This document shows positions 31,917 to 42,595 of a DNA stretch of 64,000 nt, one piece after another. The notes beneath the pieces are model-generated. The model saw only the letters and a list, made by a program, of their open reading frames with translations. It ran no database searches and was not told where the DNA came from. Source of the stretch: Mariannaea sp. PMI_226 (lineage: Eukaryota > Ascomycota > Sordariomycetes > Hypocreales > Nectriaceae); contig JANFOG010000001.1 of NCBI GenBank assembly GCA_024336345.1, positions 2,542,001-2,606,000 on the forward strand, in the 5' to 3' direction. A program made the position numbers and the translations under genes. The stretch's first letter is position 1. Every line of letters begins with the position of its first letter.

Positions 31917-33561
31917 CTTGACGCGATAAAAATGACATTAATAGCATGATATAACAGTCCAGCCCCTTTCATGTAATATTTTTATTTTATTTTTGCATCT
32001 CGGGTTTGCGTTTTTGGGCTCGAAAAAAGAAATTGGAACTCGGCGTTATGGATGAGTTATTGGGCAAATGGTTTCCCCCATCCATCAAATGCGAGAATCG
32101 ACGATGCAACTTGGGTACGAGCATGGATACTCGATTTCGAGGTATGAGTAACTACCTATGATACAGAAGATACTATATATACCCACCTACTCATAATGCC
32201 AGCTGTATTTTGGCAACTGACTTTCTTCCTAAACCAGTATCTAATAATTAACTGTTGTCGCCGGATCTTATTGTGGGACAGTTATAGCTTTGGGCCAAGG
32301 GATTTTTCGTGACGACCTACCTACACTACCGACATTGAGGAATCTGTTTTACCCATCCTCCATACGGCTCATTAGATGAGCTCAGCATGGATAATCAACA
32401 TGTAATAAATAAGCAAGGCCCAATAATTATCTATATTAGCGTCTTGGCCATCATTCCTCCTCTCTGTACAGAGTACACTGTGCTCAAAGGCTGGCTGGTC
32501 TCCGCCCAACAATGCAAGAAATGATAGGTTATTTAGGTAACCCACCAAACGTTATACATATGTGTGTGTGTGATAATAAGTATAAATATGGATATTCATA
32601 TGTTTTGTCTAAGAGGATTAGGCGGCCAATTGCGACGTAGCACATGGTCTCCTCGCTTCAGCTTTCTCCTGTTCTGCTTTGAATTATCGAACATAGGTTG
32701 AAACATCAAATGGCCAAACGAGCCAAGCAGTTTATACAGTCGTTACCCATCATGCCAGCTGGCAATATCGGCTATCGCCCAATGCGAACACGGCGCATGA
32801 TATTCAGCCGCAGAACCCCGATCCCCCATTGGCGCCCTTCCCATTGGCGCCTTTTCACGTCCTCCTACCGTTTGGAGTAACACAAGAGCTTCTTTACAGA
32901 GCCATTGAGGATCTTTTGATACCAGTCCCGGAAAATCTTTGGCCTGGGTTATATAGATATGAGTTGTCATAAGCCTATCGCCGCATTGCAGATTATCTTA
33001 TTGAACAGGTTTGCATGCCCCCAGCGCCGCTCAGGCCCGCGATTAATATGTATAAGAATGATTTAATTAATTCTGCTCTCAAAATTCTCCAAAAATATGC
33101 CTACAGATTGGAGAAAGCTTCGGAGAGCTCCTAGAGCCGTATGCCTCAGCAGTGACTACAAGCTTCGTGTACCAGTGGCCTTTCTTGCGCTGGCCATTCA
33201 CTTAAGCCATCAACCCGCATCTGTCCAGCTACACCACAATGAAATGAAGGTTGAGACACCAATGTGGGATTCAACCGACGTATTGTTTCATTCTGACTTG
33301 AGCCTCACCTCCGTCAATGGTGACGATGACATTAGGCATCTCATGATTCTACTGGACCTATATTCAGATAGCCTCTAGCTTCCTTCTTCAATACAGAGTA
33401 CCTCACGTCAGTCGTGACAACCCTTGACCTGAATTGCAACTGTCTCTAACAGGAAAAAAATATGAACTCGTTGCATTATTACAAGGCATTATTAGCTAGG
33501 TGGTGTACAAGACTATAAGAAATGAAACTTTGCCAGTCGCCGTCACCCTCTTCTCCAAGTA
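31917..33561. other. AT-rich intergenic region, includes a coding relic
   Basis: About 1.6 kb between GPI19 and the minus-strand paralog. 31917-32690 is AT-rich with a short TG run near 32561-32572. 32695-33140 carries the relic listed separately. The remaining frames (for example 33097-33378) are not supported as genes. Confidence 0.55.
32695..33200 (+). pseudogene. Probable decayed protein-coding relic, unknown family
   Basis: An open frame without an ATG runs from about 32695 to a TAA at 32970-32972 and reads like real protein (for example PFGVTQELLYRAIEDLL and PVPENLWPGLYRYEL). The same frame resumes after the stop (AYRRIADYLIEQ). A splice from 33008 (GTTTGC donor) to 33107 (CCTACAG acceptor) would continue in phase with IGESFGELLEPYASAV and run to a stop at 33209. 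One internal stop, no start codon and a weak donor suggest a pseudogene or gene fragment. I do not recognise the family and see no similarity to the neighbouring paralogous pair. Confidence 0.4.
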
Positions 33562-35465
33562 TTACAAATCAAAGTCGTCCTCCTCCCCAATGTCCTGGTG
33601 ATGATGCCCCTCATCATGCCGCAGCGGTGTGATGACAATCTCAAAGTTGAGGACTCTGCTCGACCCAACATGGCTCTGTCGACAACTCACAACCTTTTCT
33701 CTAAACCGGGTCTTCATCTCTGCGAATCCCCCTTCGTCACCGACAGCAACAGTTTCTTCATATTTGGGCCCGCCCGGTGTTTCCAGCGAGAACGTCAGCA
33801 CCTCGAACGTGTAGGTCACGGGAAGCTCCTCGACGAGTTCCACCAAGCGCATTGGCTGGAAGCCGCCTTGGGGTGTCCATCTCTTGTTCAGCATGTTTGA
33901 TACCATCACACTGTAGATGATGTTGACTCTTGGCAGGATCCTTGGGACTTGTTGCATTGTTTCTTGCTTGCCTCCATATTTGAAGATTGGTGTCAGCTGG
34001 TGTTCAGTGCTTGCTAGTGGGATGTCACCATTGGCATGTGTGGCATTGTGCTGTAGGTCTCTTGGGGGAGAGGGTATCAGTTCTGTAGGCTCATATAGGC
34101 TTTGAGAATTATCACCCTCGCTGACCGAGCCAGGCGTCGAAGATCGTCGTGGAAGTCTATCAAGAGCATTGTTGTACTCAGCTCCCCTGACAATCCCGGG
34201 AGCGACCGGCGGGTTCCGCTGACGTCGTACACGGCTCCCTGTGTCTATGCCGGCGGGACTGCCACTGGCTTCGGCGCCGACCTCCCTTGGGGTTTCTGGT
34301 GCTGATGGCCGTGATCTGGATCTTTTCGCCTGGAGATCATTCTCGTCTTGATCAGAGGGCGCCGCACGTTTTGCAGAGCTTGGCTCCTGTATAAATAGTT
34401 AGAATGATAGTTTGAAATAATTCTGCAACCAAGGACATTGACTAACCGGCAAAACTGCGTCTGGTGTCGTCGCTCTCGAACTGTTTGGTCCGTCGTATGG
34501 ATCCTCCATTGCGGCAACGGGCGCCACAGGAGCTGTAGGAATCGCAGGCTGTTGTTCATGTATCAAATTATCTTGTTCGGAAATACTCAGTCTTGTCGAG
34601 GCTTTCTTCTCGTCCTCACGAGAAACAGGTCGAAAGGAGCCGTATGTGTATGATTCGAATGGGTCCGGACTCTGCGTGCCGGCGGCAGCCCTACTGAAAC
34701 ATTAACGACGACCGAATTAAAGTGATTGATATATATATATATATATATATATCAGTAGTAGGCTTACCACGCGGAAGAAACAAGCGTAGGAATCGGGGGC
34801 AGCCCTTCACCAGGCTGTTCATCGAGGTCGATAGGGTTGCCCCTATCAAAGCCTCTTCTGTCAGCAGAGCTACGACTGCTCCCTCGCTGAGATGAAACCG
34901 AGTTATCCCTGCCAGGTTCATTATCGAGGCTTGGAGGGGATATGTTGGCGCCTGCAGCTGAGGAGGAGTTTTCGGCTTCTTCGGTTTCTGGAAGTGTACG
35001 GTTGGCCCGGCCTATATGGCTTCCCTTCCATCTCGCTTGTTGGTTGAGCCTGAAGAAAAGCTGGAGAACAAGACGCTTTATCCTGTCGAGTAATTAGATT
35101 TATGCTACATATTAAAGTTGGATATGGAAGCCTCTTGAGGCCTACCTTGGAGCATCCTTGGAATACTGCAGCTTTCGATAGTTTTTATGGCCAGAATCTC
35201 CAGGCCAGAACTCAAGCCCGTTACCTTCAAGCTCAAGGAATTTGTGTGTCATCTCAGATAATCCAGACTGGTGGGTTTGATCCGCCCATTTGATCAATTC
35301 TTGCCCTGGAATGTCTCTGCTAGACACGAAGGTGAACGGGTACGACCTCGCCTCGTTCCAGAATTTGATGTCTCGGGAGTCGTGGGAGTGGCCATAGTCT
35401 AGTAGTTTACGGAGCTGCGTGATATTGGGAACCGCTGATGCGTTCATCTTCCTGAAGGGACTCAT
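33562..35465 (-). CDS. Unrecognised four-exon protein, paralog A of a divergent pair
   Basis: Exons on the minus strand: 35146-35465, 34768-35082, 34447-34693 and 33562-34386 (intron phases 2, 2, 0), giving 568 residues. The start is the 35465 ATG; a second ATG lies six codons on. N-terminal region (about residues 20-145): YPFTFVSSRDIPGQEL, GLSEMTHKFLELEG, EFWPGDS and a helical RLVLQLFF run. The middle is disordered, Ser/Pro-rich with RSADRRG and AKRSRSRPS basic patches (possible nuclear signal). The C-terminal domain (about 437-545) holds ELVEELPV, TFEVLTFSLE and GDEGGFAEMKTRFR. The tail is His/Asp/Glu-rich. The same blocks, in order and with the same intron phases, occur in the opposite-strand gene at 37186. 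Intron 2 contains an AT dinucleotide tract and a CAGTAG double acceptor. No known domain recognised; function unknown. Confidence 0.75.
34729..34752. repeat. AT dinucleotide microsatellite inside intron 2 of paralog A
   Basis: Twelve AT units in a 74 bp intron (34694-34767), so a third of the intron is microsatellite. Confidence 0.9.
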
Positions 35466-35504
35466 TAGGATGACGAGGGCCGGTGATGGGTATTAGTGAC
35501 GCGC

Positions 35505-35965
35505 TTAGGGGAGTGACTGAGTAGGAAAGAAGATGGGAGCAACCCCATCATCACAACGGGGGTAGGTCCGGTCTTTGTGACTGGGCACTTGGGCTTCGAA
35601 AAACCTCTTCCAGCTCGCACCGTACCAGCGGTGAGTCCTATCTACAGTTGATTTCTGGGGAGGGGGGTGAACATTAGACAGGGATGAGGAAAATTCTTCA
35701 TTCCAACTTACATAGAGGAGGGGGGTGGAAGTGAGGCTGGAGGGCTCGACGAAGCCTCCTTTTTTCCACTTCTGAGACGCACAGGCTGGGTGACAGATGG
35801 CTCCCATGTACATGTACCTCCAATACATGGACCACCCTTGCTTGTAGCTTCAAAGTGAGTCCAGGAAACTCGGGGCATAGATGTAATATCGTCTTGGAGC
35901 CGTACTACCTCAACGTGCACCAACTTTCCCCGAATTGCCGCGCTTTTTCTGCGATTATTTCCAAA
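35505..35965 (-). other. Spliced leader or mini-gene upstream of paralog A
   Basis: A minus-strand open frame from about 35965 to 35708 reads like protein (GKLVHVEVVRLQDD, WTHFEATSKGGPCIGG) and ends exactly at a strong donor, TATGTAAGT (exon ends near 35713). A CTAAT branch and a CCCCTCCCCAG acceptor follow about 55 bp later. The next stretch, HRWYGASWKRFFEAQVP, stays open to a TAA at 35505, 40 bp before the paralog A start. It is either the 5' UTR exon plus intron of paralog A or a separate small gene or relic of about 100 residues from the 35878 ATG. The donor and CCCAG acceptor are out of phase for the upstream frame; a different acceptor a few bases on would join them, so the coding reading is uncertain. 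Confidence 0.35.
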
Positions 35966-37065
35966 TTGTAAATTATATTAATTAGATGCCTTTCAAGTTC
36001 ATTATACCTCTTGGTTAGCAATTTCTATTCGTGTTGGTTGCGCGGTTGAGCGCGCCTATATCTTTAGAGCCAACAGCGTTATGCAACAGCCCCTTTCCGG
36101 ATGGGCCCCGAGACAAGGCAGGCAGTAAGGCGTCTACAATTCTTAGCTCTTTCAGAAGTTCCTATTATCTTTTACCGGAATCCGACGAAGAATTGCTTTT
36201 TTTCCCTCTATTTGTTCACAGGGGACAATGTTGTTATCTCGACGAGCACACAGAGCCGTTGGAGTAGAATGGTCCTTGCTGCGGCGCACCCGACATGACT
36301 GGGCGGTTTTTATTCACCGGATTACTTCGTAAGAAACGTGGCAGCACCTGATTGATTATCCAAGAGAGATCTTCCTCTATCTAGTAATATATTATTATGA
36401 AAGGGGCACTAGTCCGCCTCCCTTTGTGCACGTCTACGCTCAGCTGGGTTGCAGAGCTACTGAGTCTCTCTGCCAACACTGACTCGTGACGTGAGAGAAC
36501 AGTAAATAGAGAGGAGAAGAGGAAAGAGGAAAGAATAGGAAAGAAGAGAAAAGAACAAGAGGTCACTTTTTAGCCTTGCTGCGCAAACAGGGGATGGTTT
36601 CGTGTGGGAGAACTGTAGCGGTAGCGGTGAATAGATTCCAACCGTTGGCCTGATTTCGCGACCACCCACCAGAGTCAACTCTAGAACTTTTTGGTCCGCC
36701 TCACATAACGCAAAAAGACAAGAGCAAAATCGCACAGCTAGTTGCGAGAAAAATTCAGGAGTAGAAAAGGGGCGTTTCTCTGTTGTTTGCAGCAACAACC
36801 ATGGCGCCAGGACAGAGTGTATCTAATACTACCACTCCCCACTGACGACCCAAAACTATCACAGCACCACCGTACAACAAGCTGAATAAGGGGGTAGGCT
36901 GAACTCGCCGACAGTATTTACAAACGTAACCCTAGTTTAGTGTGAAGCGTGAGGTCCTAACCCTGCCATGATACGAGGGCGTCGAGCCCCGTGTGAGTGT
37001 GACCGTTCTGTGCCTCACACCCCCTAACCGGCTGCCTCTTGGTTCGCGCACTCTGTCAGTTCAAC

Positions 37066-37073
37066 TATAAATA
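37066..37073 (+). promoter_or_regulatory. TATA box of paralog B
   Basis: TATAAATA, 113 bp upstream of the start codon, followed by a CT-rich leader (37125-37170). Confidence 0.6.
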
Positions 37074-37185
37074 GATTATATAAGATAAAGGCGTCGATGT
37101 TCTCCTTCAAACAGTACTGACCCCCGCTCTCTCTTGTCTCTTACATACCCTAGATAGCTTCCCCTTTGACGAAACCTCCGAGACA

Positions 37186-39379
37186 ATGGTTTCCGCCCTA
37201 TCGGAGAGGGCCTGGAATCACTGGCCTGCGTTGATTTCTTGGAATGATAGTGCCAGTTTTCAACACCGACTTTTGAAGCTTCGGTCGGATATTGGCTGTC
37301 CAGACAATGGTAGGAACAAGAACAGCCATCTGTTCAAGCAAATTGAGTGGTACCCCTTAAACTTTACTGCCAAGAACATGATCCCAGGTACGGAGCTTCT
37401 CGACTTGAAGAAAAACTCTCACAAAGAAGGTCTTCTTGAGATGGCTCGTTCCTTTCTTGAAAAGGATGGTCATGGTGCCCAATTCTGGCCCAGTAACTCT
37501 GAAGATGGGCATTACCGCCACATGACTTATGCTACGCACGCTGCAATGTGAGTGACGCTTCATTCCAAAGTACTGCTGCCCCTCTTAACTATATTCTGAC
37601 GCACAAATGTTAGAATCAGAGTACACCTAGTCGAAATATTCTGGTATCTAAACCTTATCAGAGAGAACATCCGTCGACCAGACATAAGTACACGACCTGC
37701 ACCCCAGCAGACAGCTTCTACCAGCTCCTATGCCGAAGCCTCTTCTAGCAGAAGTTCACAGTCTGGTCGAAATGCTAGTGAGCCTATTTGCGTTGACGAA
37801 CCTGACTCTCGTCCCATTCCATCAGTGGAGAGTGCTACGAACCAAACTCTTCCGTTCGTTGCCCATCCTCGGTTCCCCCCTCTGCACCAGCTGTACTAAC
37901 TGTGTACTAGCAATGGATCTGAGGCACCTCATTCCTACCCGCAGCCTAGATATGGTACGTTCGAGCCAAGAATGACACCGCTCAACGGCCACGACATCCA
38001 GAACACCAGTATCGGGACGACGGGCCCTCAAAGGAGCGCCCCTGTGGCCCCGGAGGCCCCGATGGCGGAGCCCAATGTTGGAGTCCCAAGCTCAGGACGA
38101 GGTTCAACTAACAGACGTGTTAGTTTCAATCTTACCCAGTAGACATGTTTGTTTCGATTCCACTAACAAAAGATAGGGTGGCAGAACGGGCAAACGATCA
38201 TATCCGCCCCTTTTTGGGAGGCACGACAACGGCAAAACAAAACGTGCCAAACACCAAGCAACTGCTCCTGCAACTGCTCCTACGACGGCTACTACTGTGG
38301 CTAGTACTACGACTACAACCGGCAATGGGGCAACAGTACCGCCGCCACCGATAGCTACAACCGCTGAAAAGGGGTCAGAAGGTGCTCTGTCGGCCAAGTC
38401 TTCCGGCCCTGCACGAACTTCTGGAAGGAAACGGAAGCCAACCCAACACCAGGATATGGTGTCTTGGGGCGACGTGTCTGTTGATAGTAGTATACAATCC
38501 CGTGACACGAGCGTAAGTTTGGGAGATGCTCAGACTCCTGCCCAGGGTACAGCCCGTTCAGAATTACGCGCACAACCGACCAAGACCCCTCTGCCCAGTC
38601 TCAGAGAGGATACAATGGAGACGGTGGGCAGGCAAGCAGAAGATGACTTTGCTGAGCTATCGTCGGAAGACGAATTCCCAAGCTTCCCGTTCACTCCTAT
38701 CAACCGTCCCATCAACCGTCCCATCCCCGTGCCCGTCTCTGAACGACCCCAAGTGCAGCATTCTGCCGTCAATGAAAATGGAAACACCCAAGCCCCTCAG
38801 CCACAGCCAGAGGTTGAAGCTGAGCGGGCTCATAATCGGCTAGGAGATGAGTTTGAGAGTGAAAATGAACCTCCCAACCAACCCACAGACAAAGCATCTG
38901 TCATGATGAGCGAAGACGTTCTGAGTCAAGCAGCAGAACCCGATCCCCTTGCCCAACCTGCCAATGCTGTGACAGAAGGGGGTTACAAAGGCAACATAGA
39001 GCTCAAGGGTACCTATATTGTTAGGCGAGAGCCGCGCGTCTGGTTCATCTGGGAAATGCAAGGCGGAATCCTCAGGACGTCACTTGGCGAACTCGTGACC
39101 AAGCTACCTGTGCGAGGCGATCTCACCTACTCAGGGCTTTTGTTCAGTCTCACCGTCTTTAAGGAGACGCTCCAGCAACACATCCCTGAGGGTGACGAGA
39201 GCGCGTTCAGGCGAATGAAAGATGAGTTTCAGATTTTCTTGTACGAGGCTACCAATCGGGCCCGGGCTCGAAGCATTGAAGTTCTTCCATTCAAGGTGAA
39301 AATTGACCCTCACTGGGTGGGAGAGACCCGGAGGCAACTGATGGAGAGCCAAGACACCCTCCAATCTCTTGATTTTTGA
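37186..39379 (+). CDS. Unrecognised four-exon protein, paralog B of a divergent pair
   Basis: Exons 37186-37547, 37614-37853, 37911-38118 and 38177-39379 (phases 2, 2, 0) give 670 residues. Introns have CTGAC or CTAAC branch sites; intron 2 uses a weak GTTCGT donor chosen because it is the only phase-compatible one. Blocks shared with paralog A: YPLNFTAKNMIPGTEL, GLLEMARSFLEKDG, AQFWPSNS, then HLVEIFWYLN; EPICVDEPDSRPIPSV; YGTFEP; and the C-terminal domain with ELVTKLPV, LFSLTVFKE and GDESAFRRMKDEF. The middle is longer than in paralog A: low-complexity Thr/Ala near 38250-38330, a GRKRKPTQHQ basic patch and an acidic SSEDEF stretch, plus a tandem INRP duplication at 38701-38720. No transmembrane or signal segment. 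Possibly nuclear, from the basic patches; function unknown. Confidence 0.75.
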
Positions 39380-41097
39380 TGGAATTTAATTCCATCAGCG
39401 TTCTGTTGTTTGGACTGTGAGTAGATTAATGAGCGAGATATCCGATGTCATCAAGTTAGATTTCCTTGTTTTGTTTTAGCCTGTAGTATTGTATGAGTGC
39501 TATCTAATCTACAAAGATTTGTTATGTTAGTATCCGAGGGCCGGCACTTGATCATTTTTGGAGGTACTGTAGAATGAGCTGATGTGTTCTGTAGTCGAAT
39601 GACCAACTTTTTTTATTGTTGCTTATTGTAATGAGTCGCGCATGCTTGTAGCTAGGGACATTGGAAGCATAGACATCCGAACATCAAGACATATCATTCA
39701 ACAGATTCAACCCGCGAGCAAATGTGAAGTTTCTTGTTCTTATCAAAAGTCGGCCTATGGGGCTTACTATATAGCCCAACAACTTCACAAAAGAGCCCCG
39801 ATGACGAGGACAGTTATATATTTATTTCTTTGAAACGTATTCCTGATATCTCCTTCTTGATGTACCTACCCTAGTGCAATCCATCATTTTGGGTACCACT
39901 GAGCCACATTTTTATTGGCTGTGTTTATTGGGTATTGTATTCGATATTATAAGGCATACCTGCTATTATACAATATAAATCTACTTGTTCATTATTAATC
40001 TCCATCCCTTGTAACTTTGCGCCCTCGTGTCTCAATTTTTGTTATGAGCTGCTTCGTTGAAAGCCATTGGCTCATTAACATCGACACCCGTTATTTGGCA
40101 CTTCCAAAAAGAAATATACAGCGATATTGCACACAAACAGATATATTTAGGTGCCCATGCCATGAGCTTCCAATTTCTCTTAAACTGCTTTTGCTTTGGA
40201 TTTATCCTTCAATCTGAGAGTTTTTGTTTTTATTTGGGTAGAACTTTTGATTCGCCCCCATACGAGAGTCTATCTTTTCCTCGTGCAAGGGTATCGTATC
40301 CCAGGATGGCTGCTTCAATATTATTGTGCAGGGGTCAATGCTGAAGTCCTTGAACTCATCACCAGCTGAGGAAAAACAAATTCTATAAGGAGAGAGTACG
40401 TAAACGGGGATATATGGAGTGTACAACCCAAAGACTGCCTGACTACCCAATTAATCATGGCTTTAGAGGATATGATGTCCTCCGGAATCGGGTACTATCC
40501 TATCACAGTGCGCCTAAAAATGCTAACAAATTTGGACAAGTACAGACCCTTGCCTCAGAGTGATATTAGTATGCTACTTGTAGGTACTCCATAAACAGGA
40601 CTAATAAAGATGGTATGTAGACTATTATTGGGAAAGGAAGTGGCATTGATAAGGTCAAAGTGCGAAAATGGATATGACAAGAGGATAGGGTATTGTTCAC
40701 GTTGACAGTCCATGCTTCCTCCCTATGAATGTCCTTGTTGATAATTGGGTGACCATTGCGTTTCATCCAACATCCTAATTAATAACCCTACCTCTACATA
40801 GTCTAATTAGCACAGTGCCTAAATTTGTGCCCGGATTGTATTTAAGAAGATTGCCTAAAACTCTTGCTTATCTTTCTGGCATTTTCTTTGCTAGACGATA
40901 CCTTACGATATTTATCATTGTATCCGAGTTCTTTAGCGGGATCTATTGGGAACCTATAATTTGCACGTACGCCTGTCGATGAGGAGATTGAATGAGAATT
41001 ATGATGGTATATAATTGGCGATGAGTGTAAATGCCCACCTCACCAAGTAACAGTAGGAATGAATAAGAACGATAACACCAGACGATCCAAATCATAT
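39380..41097. other. AT-rich intergenic region
   Basis: 1.7 kb between paralog B and the NTF2-like gene. Frequent A/T runs and only short random frames; no repeats longer than a few units and no RNA gene recognised. Confidence 0.6.
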
Positions 41098-41715
41098 CTA
41101 GCCAGCGAACATGCTGCACAGCATCCAGTCTCCACTAGCAACCTGCCTCCAAGAGCTAGAGACGGTGGCCTCAACAGTTTGCATACCCATTTGACCATTC
41201 TTTTCCTCAATTTGCCTGAAGAGAGTGACACGGTAGGCCAGAGCGACAGCCATCAGATCGATTTCCACGACTTGGGGGTCGTGCATCTTGTAGGCGAGCC
41301 ATTCATTGCAATGTTTAAGTTCCTCCTCTAGCGGCGGATCCGAGTCCTTGGATCGCGTTTCCGGGTCATCAAATAGGAAGCGGTTCGATATGATAGCATC
41401 CTTGGCTATGTATTTGAGTGCGCTCTTGGGCTTATCGCAGAGGGCACGCCAGAGAAGGGTTTCCATCTCTTTTGCGGCGGCATGGTTCCGTCCCTTGATG
41501 GTCTTGAGGTTATCACCATCGTCGTCGTCGTCATCGTCCTCGTCATGTTTGGGGCCCTTCTTGTTGAAGAAATCAGAATCGAGATGAGGCGTCAGACTGT
41601 TCTCCGACCGAGGCATAAGTTCCATGCTGCCATTCTGTCGTCGGCCGAACTTGGACTCCCTGTTTTGTATACCGTGCGGGGACGGATCAGTGGTCAGACC
41701 AAGCATAGACGGCAT
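41098..41715 (-). CDS. Small NTF2/SnoaL-like (DUF4440-type) protein
   Basis: Single exon, 205 residues, ATG in a CACCATG context. The N-terminal third is disordered with an Asp run (DEDDDDDDDGD, from a GTC/ATC-rich + strand tract near 41518-41545). From about residue 80 the order of elements fits an NTF2-like cone fold: a first helix (ETLLWRALCDKP), IAKDAIISN, a middle helix (EWLAYKMHDPQVVEI), then the strands ALAYRVTLFR, VEATVSSSWRQ and DWMLCSMFAG, the last pair resembling the SxWR...W-L signature of DUF4440 proteins. A catalytic role cannot be inferred. It lies at the edge of the AT-rich segment and is divergent from ROK1. Confidence 0.6.
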   Translation of the reverse strand: MPSMLGLTTDPSPHGIQNRESKFGRRQNGSMELMPRSENSLTPHLDSDFFNKKGPKHDEDDDDDDDGDNLKTIKGRNHAAAKEMETLLWRALCDKPKSALKYIAKDAIISNRFLFDDPETRSKDSDPPLEEELKHCNEWLAYKMHDPQVVEIDLMAVALAYRVTLFRQIEEKNGQMGMQTVEATVSSSWRQVASGDWMLCSMFAG

Positions 41716-42595
41716 GGTGATGGTATTGTTTCGGTTTTACTCGTGAGTTTCGAGAAATGATGTAAATTGGTGATGGATACTCAGGAAGTCGACGTACGTG
41801 CTTGCTGTAGTTTGAAGCGGGATCAAGATACAGTGAACGAGTTCAGAACCGATGGCGAGTAATGGGAGGGAGGCGGGAACAGCTTGATATAAGCCATTGC
41901 GTATGAATCCTACGCAAGTAGCCCTGGCTTTACACAACCGGGGCAAGTCTATGATGTACCAGTGAAGAAATCCTGATTGTTGGACCTGAGGGTCTCTAGG
42001 GTGACGTCAGTCTGGGCTGTGATGCATCTCTGTGTGGGAGGTGGATGACAACTGGATCGGCAAACATGGAACCGGACCTGGTGCACTAGCAAGAGATGGC
42101 ATATGACGGACCCAAAGCTGGCCAAGTTGGCAAAGTTCATATTAATGAAATATTGCAGAGAAAAACAAGATAATCCTACCACCTACCATGATGGGTTCGA
42201 GATTACAAGGGATGGTTCTGATGATGGGCGCTTTTCGTACCTTACCCTAAGACAGATTGCGCCAGAGAGAGCGACATATGTGAGCCAGTGAGCAACTGGT
42301 GGTTGAATGTTTGGCGGGCCTTAGACGCTATAACCGCTCGCCTTCAGTGTTAATTACCCGCTAAAAATTTGATACGCATGTACTACTTGTCTTCCATACA
42401 TACTTGGGTGATAGTGATGGGCGACCCCGCTGTGCTGGGTGTGGAGTTGGAAGCTTCTGAGCGTCGGCTCCACCAAAATTTTCTTATCGCCAAGCTGATT
42501 GCACTTTTTTTTTTCTACCATCATTTGCGCCCGCGGGTTCTCTCAAGAGTTGCAACAAACCCTCGTGAACCACACAACTCGAGCTCGCAATCGCA
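41716..42595. promoter_or_regulatory. Divergent promoter, NTF2-like gene / ROK1
   Basis: 880 bp between the two ATGs. No TATA box stands out; a T-rich tract lies at 42504-42518 near the ROK1 start. The open frame at 42369 overlaps ROK1 out of frame and is not supported. Confidence 0.55.

Larger units (their letters stand above)
35466..37185. promoter_or_regulatory. Shared divergent promoter region of the paralogous pair
   Basis: 1.72 kb between the two start codons. On the minus side, 35470-35965 looks transcribed and spliced (separate entry). On the plus side a TATAAATA box at 37066-37073 lies 113 bp before the ATG of paralog B. 36440-36560 is purine-rich. An isolated ATG in a perfect context at 36800 (CAACCATGGCG) opens only a 14-codon frame. 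The middle is otherwise featureless. Confidence 0.55.

Noticed and set aside
33097..33378. 93-codon + strand open frame
   Set aside because: It overlaps the relic in another frame; the relic frame with its in-phase splice is more protein-like.
38297..39379. Separate gene starting at 38297
   Set aside because: The first codon is GTG and the frame joins in phase to upstream exons of paralog B; it is exon 4, not a gene.
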